A stretch of 64,000 nucleotides of DNA from Cycas panzhihuaensis (Eukaryota > Cycadophyta), in assembly GCA_023213395.1 (NCBI GenBank), contig CM041465.1:166725741-166789740 (forward strand), read 5' to 3'. A model generated the notes under the pieces. It did not search any database. It had not been told where the DNA came from and was given only the letters and a program-made list of their open reading frames with translations. This document shows positions 23,899 to 34,464 of this stretch, piece after piece (the stretch's first letter is position 1; each line of letters starts with the position of its first letter). The position numbers and the translations under genes were made by a program.

Positions 23899-24180
23899 TG
23901 TAAAAGTTACTTAGGGTACCTAATTATTAATTAGGTACACAAGTGACACGTGTCCTACATACAAACTAACTTGAGTTTGTATAAATATGTAAAACTTTCA
24001 AAGGAATGAATGAAGAAAAGAAAGTGAAGACATTCTTTCTTACCCTCTCCTCTGGCTTTATTTAGGTCCTGCCTTCTTGAGAAAACTCTGAGGCCTGAAG
24101 AATCTTCTTTTCCTGTGTACATTTTGTGCCTAAAGCAAGGAGGGCTAAGCAAAAAAACCATATCAATTGGTATCAGGGCC
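23899..24180 (+). repeat. G2: 5' LTR and primer-binding site
   Basis: The LTR ends ...CATATCA at 24165, followed after two bases by TGGTATCAGGGCC (24168-24180), an initiator-Met-like primer site. The start is placed at TGTAAAAG (23899), with moderate certainty. TATA-like gtataaatatg at about 23978. A near-perfect palindrome sits at the LTR start (23916-23938). Confidence 0.65.
23916..23938. repeat. Perfect 11-bp arm palindrome near G2 LTR start
   Basis: GTACCTAATTA and TAATTAGGTAC are exact inverse complements separated by one T. A related half site (ggatacctaatta) lies about 40 bp upstream at 23875. It could be a factor-binding dyad or a residue of a small inverted-repeat element. Confidence 0.9.
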
Positions 24181-25079
24181 TAGTCGGTCTTTAGGAAGAA
24201 GACCTAAAAAATTTATTTTAGACGTCGTAGAGGTGTACGGATAGTCGTACAGACATTGTATAGAATTGTACGAACCAAGATGAAAGTACTCAAAATTCAA
24301 AAAAAATTTCACCAGGAGGAGCGCAATGGCACAAACAACAGATTTCTCCAAAGGGTCAAAGTCAGAATCTCATCCAAAACTGAGGAAATGATGAAAAAAC
24401 AAAGGGCACGGGTGAAAGGCTTCAACTACAAATTTCGTCCAAAAAACTCAGGCAAATCTCTTCAAATTTCTCTTGAAATCTTCATTATGAATAGATCTAT
24501 CTTTTAAGTATAGATTCACCGCATAAAATTATGTATTTTTTTAAGAAATAGCAAAAATAGCTATAAAACCCTAGTCACAAAAATAACTTTAGATGTAAAT
24601 ATCTCTCTTGAGAAGAAGCCAAATCAAAAACAGACTACAGATCCTGAAAGACGGCTCAAATATCTTTCATTTGAGACAATTTATTTTCTGACCATACATT
24701 TCTGCACGATGGTACAATCGTATTGATTTGTACATTTAGGCAAATTTTTGCATTTCTCTAGTTCTTTTTGATCTTCACACACATATATGTATTAGAAAAA
24801 AAAAATGCTAGAAGCCCTCTTCACAAGAAGGCATATCTCATTCAATTTCTTCTCGAGCATATTGCCATAAGCCCTCTTCATAGGCAGGCGCACCCCATCC
24901 ACGCTTCTTCTTCGCATCGGGCATACTGCCATAAGGCCTTTTTCACAGGCAGGTGTAACCCGTCCAAATTTATTTTTACAATTGTTTGGGTATATTGTTA
25001 TAAGCCCTTCCCATAGACAGGCGTACTCCACATACAATCAAGTCTCTTGATCAAGAGGATCAATCACATCCTAATGTCA
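24181..25079 (+). repeat. G2: leader with four-unit tandem repeat
   Basis: The leader between PBS and gag contains four imperfect tandem units of 57-69 bp starting at about 24813, 24870, 24934 and 25003. Each has 'agccctcttca', then 'aggcaggcg', then 'catattgccata' (with variations). Near its 5' end are several GTAC motifs (24235, 24247, 24268). A frame spans the array, but it is not conserved between units, so the array is probably non-coding. Confidence 0.7.
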
Positions 25080-25411
25080 TTGAACTCTTAACACAACAGC
25101 TTCGAGAACAACGTCAGGATGCTCAAACTTTTCAGCAAAATTTGGTCTCCAGCATGATGACTATGCTTCAACAAATATCGCATCAACAAATTTTTCAACA
25201 GTCGTTTCGATTCAATCGACTCCATTCAAATTGGATGCTAAAATCACTATCCCACTTTTTGAAGGTACAATGAATGTAGACAAATTAGATGCATGGTTTC
25301 GAGGGTCTAGAAGCCTATTTCAAAACACAACAATTTACAGAGGCACAAAAAATAATGGTTGTTGAAGTACACATGGTGGAACAAGCACTAACATGGTGGC
25401 AATCATACTCC
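25080..25411 (+). pseudogene. G2: Ty3/gypsy gag remnant
   Basis: With one frame change the translation reads 'ELLTQQLREQRQDAQTF', then a capsid-like 'DKLDAWFRG' and 'QALTWWQSYS', the conserved A-x-x-W-W-x-x-Y end of gypsy capsid. The gag is cut at 25411 by G3. Protease and the start of RT are missing between this point and 29600. Confidence 0.8.
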
Positions 25412-25602
25412 TGTTGATCCCAAAAGAGCTTAGTTGGTGAAGAAGTCAATTATCAACCTTTTCTCCTTGAAGTACACATGGTGGAACATAGTTGTTGAAG
25501 TACACATGATGGAACAAGCACTAACATGGTGGCAATCATACTCCTGTTGATCCCAAAAGAGCTTAGTTGGTGAAGAAGTCAATTATCAACCTTTTCTCCT
25601 TG
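25358..25602 (+). repeat. 133-bp tandem duplication across the G2/G3 junction
   Basis: 25358-25469 recurs at 25491-25602 (offset 133 bp) with one substitution seen. The repeated unit contains the end of G2 gag plus the first 58 bp of the G3 LTR (TGTTGATCCC at 25412 and 25545). The duplication therefore arose after G3 had inserted. A further 20-bp partial copy (25471-25490) links the two. Confidence 0.9.
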
Positions 25603-26590
25603 AGATCCTGGGAGTTAGTGTAGAAATCTCAATAACCTCAAAACAACAATGAGCCCACGAAAGGAAATTCTACACCAAATCATTTATTCTTGACATTGAT
25701 CCAAAAGTATGAGGAGTAGTACTTTTATTAAACTATGAAAATCTCCATTTAATGGTGGAGAAATCAACTAGCAAAAGAATGGTAAAATTACAAGGAATAA
25801 ATGATACAATTATACCATAAGAGGGACTCCAACCCTCCAAAATGCTTCTCCAAGGATGCTTCCCAAGTCAAGTCTCCAAGAACCACCTCTCCAACCTGTA
25901 GTAGGGCTCAATTTATAGAAAGAAACCAAAATTGCATGTTTAACAAGTGGAAATCATGTGAGTATAACCACTAACCACCAGAATGCATGTTGTCCAAGTG
26001 GCCTTCATGCAATTCTTAAAAAGTTGCAGCTTGTAACTGATCTTAACGGACTCCAATTTGGTACACGTATAGGAACGCATGTCCCCTCCGCTTCCTCAAA
26101 ATTTTAGCTCATTTGGATGTCATTTGGCTTCATTTTTATTCATTTAATGATAATATGTATTTGCTATTTTTCTGCTGTCCAAGTGGCCTTCATGCAATTC
26201 TTAAAAGTTGCGGCTTGTAACTGACCTTAACGGACTCCAATTCAGCTCAAATTTGGTACACGTATAGGAATGCATGTCTCCTCCGCTTCCTCAAAATTTT
26301 AGCTCATTTGGATGTCATTTGGCCGCATTTTTATTCATTTAATAATAATATGTATTTGTTGTTTTTTTCTACTAGCTGTGGGATTAATTTTATGCAAAAC
26401 AAGGCTTGAACTCTAATCAAATGATACTTTTTGAACCCCACCTTTTGTACACATCTAGTGGGATGTGTCTTCTACCTTTACACAAAATTTCATATAATTT
26501 TGATACCATTTGGCCATATCTCTTTCAGTTATGCCAATGCCTAGCATTTTCTCGTGATCCTCAGAACATATGGTAGATCCTCCTGGATCA
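25545..26590 (-). repeat. G3: 3' LTR
   Basis: Minus-strand LTR of about 1046 bp with ends TGATCC (26590 side) and GGATCAACA (25545 side). A purine tract AAGGAAGGGGAG lies just upstream on the minus strand (26593-26604). It includes a direct duplication of about 185 bp. No 5' LTR remains, because G3 is cut off in RT at about 29590. Confidence 0.75.
25991..26370 (-). repeat. Internal 185-bp duplication within the G3 LTR
   Basis: 25991-26175 and 26176-26370 share long identical blocks (tgtccaagtggccttcatgc, ggtacacgtataggaa, tcctcaaaattttagctc). The second copy has a short extra insertion (cagctcaaa). Duplicated LTR modules of this type can double enhancer or promoter sites, though no function is shown here. 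Confidence 0.9.
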
Positions 26591-27106
26591 TGGCTCCCCT
26601 TCCTTGGAAAATAGCCAACTCTGCTTGGCTTAGAATTGGAGATGGGGAAGTGTTGTTCTCCATGTTGCCTACTAAACCACTTGGCCTTACTAGGCAATTG
26701 CCTGCTACTCCAATCTCGAAAGATTCATGTGTCTTATGTCTTGTTTTGGTAGATTTTCTCTCCAAGATACAATCTTCCTTGAGAGGCTCCTCACTTTCCA
26801 AATACAAATCATCAATCAAGGTAAAGTGAATCGTCCTGCTCCTCATCTAGCATGGAGGGCTCAAAGAGTTTTAAGTATTCAAAGATTTACTCGAATATAT
26901 TTGCATATAAGGTGGAAGATCAAGTTGGAAAGCATTGCCACCTACTTTTCTCAAAATCTTGAATGGTCCATACCTTATAGGTTTGAGTTTCTTGCCTTCT
27001 CCTTTTAACCTCTCCTTGCTCAAGTATAACCATACTAAATCTCCTTCTTGAAAAGTACACTCTTGCCTATGCTTGTCATGTCTTTCCTTGTACTTTTGTT
27101 GAGTCC
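26591..27106 (-). pseudogene. G3: integrase C-terminal domain and pol tail
   Basis: Downstream of the integrase core the minus strand reads the GPF-I-x-K-V-G-x-N-A-F block (about 26975-26930). A polar tail follows ('DDLYLESEEPLKEDCILERK', around 26820-26760), which in related elements lies at the very end of pol before the PPT. The frame is broken in two places. Confidence 0.75.
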
Positions 27107-27847
27107 TTAGAAGTTGATCATGTACTTCTTTGTGGACTCTCCGATTTTCTCCAAATATCTTAAAGCCTTGTCATGCTCCTCCTTCTTTGATGATCCTTCC
27201 TTAGCTTGCATGGAAAACTCTAAGTCAAATGGACTTTGAGGTAAGTATCCCAAACAAACTTCAAAAGGTGCTTTAGAGTGTGATGCATGCATTGCTCTAT
27301 TAAATGCAAATTGTAGAAAAGCCAATGATTCATCCCAAGTCTTTGGATGCTTGGAATTGTATCCCCTCAATAAATGTACCAAAGTTCTATTCACTACTTC
27401 GGTTTGTCCATCTGTTTGAGGATGGAAACTTGTATTCCTCTTCAATTTGGTATCCATCATCTCCCATAGTGACTTCCAAAATGATGAAAGGAATCGAGTG
27501 TCCCGATCTGAAATGATGGAAGAAGGCAAGCCAAAATTCTTCCATACATGCTCGAAGAATAACTTAGTTGCTCCTGTACCTGTGATTGTCTTCTTACAAG
27601 GTATTAGACATATCATTTTACTGAACCTATCTACAACAACCAAAAGATAATTATGTCCCTTCCTAGTCATGGGAAGTCCCCCTAAGAAATCAATGGAGAT
27701 ACTTTCCCAAGGTCTAGTGGGAATAGGAAGTGGTGTATACAATCCTAATTTTCTAGAAAAAGGCTTAGAAGTATTACACATTACACATCCTTTTACATAT
27801 TTTTTTACATCATTTTGCATTTTTGGCCATACAACATATCTTCTCAA
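27107..27847 (-). pseudogene. G3: Ty3/gypsy integrase, long open stretch
   Basis: 246 codons without a stop. They contain the CC half of the HHCC zinc site ('CVMCNTSK'), the first catalytic Asp in 'ISIDFLGGLPMTRKGHNYLL', the second in 'IISDRDTRF', and the Glu in 'FHPQTDGQTEVVNRTL'. All three catalytic acids are present. It integrates element cDNA into host DNA. The frame is lost upstream in the tether to RNase H and downstream in the C-terminal domain. Confidence 0.93.
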
Positions 27848-28515
27848 GTTTGCTAAAGTCTTCTCTATACCAAAGTGACCAGCTACTTTAGAAGTATGGG
27901 CTTCACTAAGCCACTTGATCTTGTCTCCTTTTGATGGAACATAGAGTTGCTCCCCTTTGAAAAGTAGACCATCCTTCCAAGCAAGTCGGAAGGTCTTTCT
28001 TTCGCTAGGTTCTCTAATTCTTCCTTCAAAGCTTCATCTTCATGGTACAAGTCTTTGTACTCTTCATGATGCATTGGCTCCACCTGCAAACTCATAAGAG
28101 AACTACAAACAAAAGTAGAAGAAGAAGTGGAACAAGGTGGTCTAGATAACATATTAGCAATTTTGTTATTAGATCCGTTTTTGTACTTAATTACAATATT
28201 GAATTGTTGTAAATAACTCATCCACTTCATGTGTCTTGCTTGCTGTAATTTACTTTGGATTTGTAAAAATTGAAGAGGCTTATGATCAGTATGAACTACA
28301 ACCTCTTTTCGAGTAAGTATGACCTCCAATGCTTGCATGCTTGATGAAGTGCGAACATTTCTCGATCATATGTTGGGTAGTTCTTCACTTGAGGGTGAAG
28401 ACTTCCGAATGGTAAGCAATAGGCTTCCCATCTTGAATAAGGACAGCCCCATCGCATTTCCACTTGCATCGCCTTCTACTTCAAAAGGCCTTTGCAAATT
28501 TGGCATTGCCAAAAC
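27848..28515 (-). pseudogene. G3: RNase H and connection
   Basis: 28338-27883 reads 'VVVHTDHKPLQFLQIQ', then 'WMSYLQQFNIVIKYKNGSNN', then 'ANMLSRPP', the C-terminal half of gypsy RNase H (family ADALSRPP). The N-terminal half (28515-28340) is in another frame and carries 'EGDASGNAMG', with the first catalytic Asp. One frameshift separates the halves. Confidence 0.88.
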
Positions 28516-29590
28516 CTAAGCTTCACAAATTTTCTTCTTTAAAAGAAGAAAAGCTTCTTCCTCCTTGGAACCCCAAGTAAATTTTTTACTAGATTTTGTC
28601 AATCCATGTAGAGGTGCTGCAACCTGTGAGAAATGAAGAATAAACTTTCTCAAATATTGACAAGCTCCTAAAAAACTTCTCACCTCTGTGATGTTTGTTG
28701 GCCTAGGCCATTTGAGGATGGCTTGAGTCTTGAGTGGATCGATGCTCAACTTTCCTCTTCCAACCACAAAGCCTAAGAAAATCAAGTTCTCCTTGCCAAA
28801 TTCACACTTCTTCACATTAAGCTTCAAATGATGCTTAGCCATAGTCTTTAAAACTTCTTCTATGTGCTGCAAATGTTCCTCCCATTTGTTGCTGAAAATC
28901 AAAATGTCATCAAGATAGACAACAACAAAATTATCCAAGTAAGGCCTTAACATTTCATTCATTAGCTTTATGAATGTTGCAGGAGCATTACACAATCCGA
29001 AAGTCCTAACCATCCATTCAAAGAGTTCTTGCTTTGTTTTGAAGGCCGTCTTCCATGTGTCCTCCTCCTTGACCCTAACTTGGTGATAACCGCTTTTCAA
29101 ATCCAAATTAGTAAAATAACAAGCATGTTGAATTTGATCAAGCAAATCATCTATGCGAGGCAAAGGGTAGCGATTTTTAATTGTAATTTTATTCAAAGCA
29201 CAAAAGTCTATATACATTCTCCATCCTCCATCCTTCTTAGGTACCAAGACAATTGGTGACCCACAAGGTGAACATGAAGGTCTTATGACCCCTTGATTAA
29301 GCAACTCCTCAACTTGCCTCTTTATCTCATTATTCTCTACAATGGAGTGCCTATACAAAGCAACATTAGGCAATGGTGCATCTCCTACAAGAGTGATTTC
29401 ATGCTCTATCTTTCTCTTTGGTGGTAGCCCATCAACATGTTGAAATAGAATATCATACCTTGTCTTTAACTCCTCAATTTGTTGCATTTGTTTAGGTGAT
29501 ATAAGAAGAGTGTGAGTAGAAGGACCTTCTTCATCTCTGCAGGCAAACTTGCTAAAACTTCCAGGCAAATGGCACTTTGTGTAATCCGTT
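28516..29590 (-). pseudogene. G3: Ty3/gypsy reverse transcriptase
   Basis: 350 codons open. Motifs in order: 'SPIVLVPKKDGGWRMYIDF', 'LDLKSGYHQVRVKEED', 'FGLCNAPATF', the catalytic 'VVYLDDILIFS', 'LGFVVG' and 'FLGACQYLRKFI' into the connection. All active-site Asp residues are present, so this is the longest intact coding block in the window. The start is truncated: upstream (29569-29600) the protease-RT linker breaks off at the junction with G2. Confidence 0.95.
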
Positions 29591-29599
29591 AAGCTGAAA

Positions 29600-30069
29600 A
29601 GGAAAATTGTACCAAGATGCCTCCTAAAGCAATAAAATCTCTTTTAGATGCACACTTTGATGTTTTTGCAGAACCTAAGGGACTACTGCCCATACTTGCT
29701 GTGCAACATTCTATTAATCTTGTTACAGGTTCTCCACTTCCCAATTAGACTCCTTATCACACGACTCTGCGCACTCGTGCTGAATTGGAGAGACAGCTGA
29801 CACAGTTGATTGATGAAGGTAAAATTGAACCTAGTTGTTCTTCTTGCGGTTCACTTGCAATTCTCATTCTAAAAAAAAATAAAGAATGGCGTTTGTGTTT
29901 TGATTATCGAGCCTTAAACAAAATCACTTTTAAAAATTGGTATCCATTGCCACGCATTGATGATTTGTTAGATCATTTTAAAAGAGCCAAATATTTTACA
30001 AAAATTGATTTGGCTTTTGGGTACCATCAAGTTCGGGTTGCAGCTCAAGATACATGGAAAACAATATTC
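29600..30069 (+). pseudogene. G2: gypsy RT, N-terminal half
   Basis: Plus-strand RT resumes after G3: 'LLDAHFDVFAEPKGLLP', then the fingers and palm start in 29785-30069 ('GSLAILILKKNKEWRLCFDY', 'LNKITFKNWYPLPRIDDLL', 'TKIDLAFGYHQVRV'). There is one stop in the proximal part. It is cut at 30069 within the tattc target site by copia C4 and continues at 35377. Confidence 0.92.
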
Positions 30070-30311
30070 TGTTGAAAAACAGAGCAAAGACAGAATCTAA
30101 TTTAAACAGAGAAGAGAAGAGTATATGTTTATTGAGATTCAATCTCCTTAAATATACATCAACAATATGACGGTTACAACCTCTAACGTAACCGATCAGC
30201 CTGAGACTGCCAAGTGGCACAATCTTGCATTATGATTACATTTGAGTGTGGTCCTAACATGGGCCTCTTTCTTACTTAGATAAAACATTACATCTCAACA
30301 CCCCCTCTTAA
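30070..30311 (-). repeat. C4: 3' LTR and polypurine tract
   Basis: LTR 30070-30300; on the minus strand it starts TGTTGAGATGTAATG and ends TTTTCAACA. The purine tract AAGAGGGGG (30301-30309 rc) abuts it. Confidence 0.95.
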
Positions 30312-30406
30312 TGTTTTATCTCTAATAATGTTATTTTGTCTCTTAAATATTTGAGCCTAATGTTTTATCTCTAATAATCTTATTTTGTCTCTTAAATATT
30401 TGAGCC
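30309..30406 (-). repeat. 49-bp tandem duplication at the end of C4 pol
   Basis: 30309-30357 and 30358-30406 are copies of a 49-bp unit (taatgttttatctctaataat) with a single difference. It duplicates the tail of RNase H and the stretch before the PPT. The pol stop lies in the upstream copy, so the protein is probably unaffected. Confidence 0.9.
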
Positions 30407-31310
30407 TTTCTCTTCTAAGAGGCTTTGTCAGAAGATCTGCAACTTGTTCGACTGTGGGACAATATTCCAAGTCAATTTCTTTATTATGTACCTTTTCTCT
30501 TATGAAATGATGATGAACTTCAATATGCTTTGTTCTTGCATGTAGAATTTGATTTTTGGTAAGCTTGATGGCACTTTGATTGTCGCATTTCAAGGAGGTT
30601 GCCCTTTTTTGCTGTTGATCCAAGTCAAGTAAAAGTTGTCTTAGCCAGATAGTTTCACAGGTTGCTAACGTAGTTGCTTTGTATTCTACTTTTGTAGAAG
30701 AGAGAGCAACTGTAGCTTGTTTCTTACTACACCATGAGATTGCTGAAGACCCTAAGAAAAAGCAATATCCACTGGTGGATTTCCTTTGTTCTTTGTCACA
30801 GGCCCAATCAGAGTCGCAGTACCCTGATATTTTGATTGGGTATCCTTTTAAGTATACTAACTCGAGATCTGTTGTTCCTTTAAGATATCTCAAAACTCTT
30901 TTTGCGGCCTGCCAATGTCTCAACTTTGGATTTTGCATGTATCTGGATATTAGTCCTACTGAGTAGGATATGTCAGGCCTGGTGGTTGTCAGATAAATCA
31001 GACTTCCAATCATTTGTCTATACAAGGTGGCATCTACATCCTTTTCCATACTATCTGCTGTTAAGTCATAATTTGTTTCCATGGGCATTGTACATGGATT
31101 GCAGTTCTCCATCTGAAATCGAACAAGCAAATTTTTGATGTAGTTACTTTGGGACAAGGTTATATAGTTTTGATGTTGACCTACCTCCAATCCCAAGTAG
31201 TAATTTAGTGGACCCAAGTTTGTCATTTCAAATTTCAATAAGTTGACTCTTGATGTCTCTAATTCCTTCTTCATCATTTCGAAGAAGCATATCATCAACA
31301 TAGACAACAA
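30357..31310 (-). pseudogene. C4: RT C-terminal part and RNase H
   Basis: 317 codons open. RT end: 'FEMTNLGPLNYYLGLEV', then 'LIYLTTTRPDISYSVG' and 'RVLRYLKGTTDLELVY'. RNase H: 'YCDSDWACDKEQRKSTSGYC', 'ALSSTKVEYKA', 'LKCDNQSAIKLTKN', 'HIEVHHHFIREKV' and 'QVADLLTKPLRRE'. The catalytic acids of RNase H are visible (DSDW, E of STKVEY, D of CDNQ). The first residues of this frame overlap the YVDD motif in a shifted frame. Confidence 0.93.
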
Positions 31311-31985
31311 TTATTGTTATCTTGTTGTTTGTTTTCCTTATGTAGAGACTGGAGTCGGAGTTGCATCGATTGAACTTATTTTCTTCAAGAAATTGATCTA
31401 ATTTGGCATACCAGGCTTGTGGGGCTTGTTTTAGACCATACAGAGCCTTTTTTAATCTGCAAACCAGATTCTCCTATCCTTGTTCAGCATATCCTTCCGG
31501 TTGTTGCATGTAGACTTCTTCTTCTAGTTCACCATTTAAGAAGGCGCTTTTTACATTTAGCTGGGAGATTTTCCAATTTTGTGTTGCAGCCAAGCCTATT
31601 ATCGTTTTACAGTTGTTCATCTTTACTCGAGAAAAAGTCTCATCAAAATCTACACTGTGCTTGTGTGTACCCTTTTGCGACTAACCTTGCTTTGTACTTT
31701 TCTATCTTACCATCCATTCCCCTTTTTGTTTTGTAAACCTATTTGCAGCTTACAGTAGATCCTATCGACAGGCAGTTCTACTAATTCCCATGTCTGATTC
31801 TTCTTGACTGAGTTCATTTCATTGTCCATTGCCACTTTCCATTCTTGACGATCTTTTGCTTCTTGAAAGTTCTGAGGTTCGACTTTGCTTAGAAGAGCTC
31901 TTGACCTTTGCCCTCGTGTTTTCTGTTCTATTACATTACTTTTCCCTTCTTCAATTGTTTTAATATACCATTTTGGCAACTTTTT
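31311..31985 (-). pseudogene. C4: RT N-terminal part
   Basis: Minus-strand text includes 'EWKVAMDNEMNSVKKNQTWE' and 'LVELPVDR' (RT start), the FLNGELEEEVYMQQPEG-type block (about 31560-31500) and, near 31310-31270, the catalytic Y-V-D-D in a frame different from the downstream part. Stops and shifts around 31740-31700 and at the catalytic motif inactivate it. Confidence 0.88.
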
Positions 31986-33230
31986 CTGTTTTCGTGAGTC
32001 TTCCTTCTCGATGGTGTCTTCTGATACTTGACTGGTTTCACTTGATGATGGATCAGCTTGTCCTTCTTCTGAAGTGATTTCGGAATCATTTTCTTCCTCA
32101 GCTTCTTGTGCTTCTGAGGTAATTTCTGACTTATTCTCTTGCTCATCTTCATGTGTCTCTTCGTGTCTGACAGCTTCCTGTTCAATTTCCTTCTCACCTT
32201 TTATTATTCTAATTTGTGAAAATTCAATAGAATTTTCTTCATTAAAGACGACATCTCTGCTTACATAGATTTTGTTAGTTTTGGGATCTATGCATTTGTA
32301 GGCTTTTGAATTTTTACTGTAGCCAATCAAAATGCATTCTATGCTTTTTGCATCCAATTTGGACATTTTTTTATCAGGAATATGCACAAATGCTTGACTA
32401 CCAAAAACTTTTAGAAGACTTACATCGGGTTTTTGTCCTGTCCAAGCTTCTTCTGGGGTGACATCCTTCAATGCTTTTGTGAGGCTTCTATTTATTAGGC
32501 AACATGCCGTGCTTACTGCCTCTGCCCAATATGACTTTGATATCTTTGTTCCATACATCATGCTTCGAGCCATTTCCATTAGAGTTCTATTCTTTCTTTC
32601 GGCCACTCCATTCGACTGAGGAGTATAAGGAGTTGTAATCTGTCTACGAATTCTTCGATCCCTGCAATAATTTAGAAACTCCTTTGATATATATTCTCCT
32701 CTTCCATCTGACCTGATGCATTTAATTTTCATTCCTGACTCTAGTTCTGCTTCTGCTTTAAATTCTTTGAATGTTTCAAAAACTTCTGACTTATTATGCA
32801 GGAAATATACCCATACTTTCCGAGTGAAATCATCAATGAAAGTTAAAAAGTATCTACATCCATTAATTGTGAGAGGTGTAATTGGACCACAAATATCTAT
32901 ATGTATCAATTCTAATTTTGACTGAGCTCTCCAAGTGCTTTCTTTAAAAGGAAGTCTATGCTGTTTGCCTAGTTGACAACCTTTACAAACAAATTTATCT
33001 AATGAAATGCTAGGTAGGCCATTTACGATTCCTGATTTTTCCATTAGTTTAAGTGTGTCAATTGAGAGATGCCCATACCTCAAATGCCAAGCTTTATTAT
33101 TAGATTTAGAAGCAAGATGCTTTTTCTTCCAAGTAAGGAAGTACAAGATCCGACAAGAGTTTGTAAAGATCATTACATCCGACTCCTTTTGCAGCTTTTC
33201 CCACCTCTCTTCATATCTAGAATATGACAA
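31986..33230 (-). pseudogene. C4: copia integrase
   Basis: A long open frame starting at 33230 (507 codons in all, running into RT). GAG-pre-integrase 'WHLRYGHLSIDTLKLM' with the zinc site 'CKGCQLGKQHRLPF', then the DDE core: Asp in 'IHIDICGPITP', Asp in 'IRSDGRGEY', Glu in 'PQSNGVAERKNRTLMEMARS'. The 'IECILIGYSKNSKAYKC' block follows, then an acidic Glu/Ser-rich linker to RT. Catalytic residues are all present. Confidence 0.95.
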
Positions 33231-33732
33231 TTTCCTTCTTCATCGAAAATGGTTCTCAATCCTTTTTTACTTAATTGAGAGACAGAGAGGAGATTCATTT
33301 TTAGATCTGGGACAAACAAAACATTTCTGACCTTTTTTTCATTCCCATCCAGATTTACAGAGATAGTTCCAATCCCTTTTATATTAAGGGAATACTTGTC
33401 ACCCGCTTCACCGATTTGTCTATATTGCAGGGTTTCATGGTTTCAAACCATTCTTCTCGACTTGTCATATGTTTGGAAGCTCCTGAATCTATATACCATA
33501 TGTATTTGTCTTTCATACCGGTAACCAATGCTGTGATGAAGGCCGTCTCTTCTTCCTCCTCTTCATCCTTTTCTTTGCTGTAGCCTCCAATAGGTCGTTT
33601 TCCTTTCTGAATTTCATTTCGTCTCTGTGGACACTGATATGGATAGTGTCCACTTTGTCTGTAATAGCAGTATATATCAAAGATTTTACAACTGCTGGCG
33701 AAATGTCCGGTTTTTCCACAGTTGTAATGCAC
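33231..33732 (-). pseudogene. C4: zinc knuckle and protease
   Basis: 33732-33379: a CCHC knuckle 'YNCGKTGHFASSC' (the first Cys is replaced by Tyr or shifted) and a second knuckle-like 'CYYRQSGHYPYQC' with one Cys lost. The protease active site 'WYIDSGASKHMTSREEW' has DSGA intact. 33370-33231 continues to the 'LLSVSQL' block. Frameshift near 33385. Confidence 0.9.
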
Positions 33733-34464
33733 TGCTTTCTCCGCCCCCTGCCCCTCCTGAGTTTTGCCGTCCTCGTCCCTTGAAATCTGATGTTCCGCTT
33801 TGTCCTCGAAATTGATGTCTTCCTCTTGGCCCGAGATTTAGTCTGGATGCAAATGCAGCCTCTAATTCTGTAGTGTTTTCATATCTTTTGTTTCTCTGTT
33901 CTTGTCTTAGTAACAAACCTGTCAATTCATCAAGGGTTAATTTGTCTAACCTATGACTGTCTGTGATAGTGTTGACGATTGTGTCAAACGATTTTGGCAA
34001 TCTTGCAGTCACAATTTCCACTAGGTCTTGTTCAGAAATTAGACCTCCGGCACTTAAGAGATTATTTCTGATAGTAATAATCTTATGCATAAATTCTTCT
34101 ACGTCTTCATTTTTTTTCATGTGAAGTTTGTACAATTCTTCTTGAAGTGCAATTATTCTTGCCTTATTCTTTTGTCCATACAGATTTTCCAAACATTTCC
34201 AAATTTTAGATGCCAGATTCAATTTTTCAACATAAATCAAGACTGAATCGGAAATTGACATTTTCAAAGTGAGACTGGCTATATTATTTCTTTCCACCCA
34301 GTTTCCTAGCTTAGCATCACCATCTGGAGGACGTTTCTCTGTTCCTTCAAAGAATGTCCTGCATTTTTCACCCTTAAAATGGTTTCTATCTTAATTTTTC
34401 ACACATGATAGTTGGAACCAGTTAATGTTTCTAGTTCAGGCAGAGAAATGAGAGTGGAGGACAT
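33686..34464 (-). pseudogene. C4: gag
   Basis: The start is placed at the ATG complementary to 34462-34464 ('MSSTLISLPELETLTGSNYH'). Two stops precede the main open frame (34297-33686), which shows the UBN2 fold text: 'ASKIWKCLENLYGQKNKARI', 'NEDVEEFMHKIITIRNNL', 'LPKSFDTIVNTITD', 'LDELTGLLLRQEQR'. An R/G-rich linker to the zinc knuckle follows. Gag forms the intracellular particle that packages element RNA. Confidence 0.92.
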
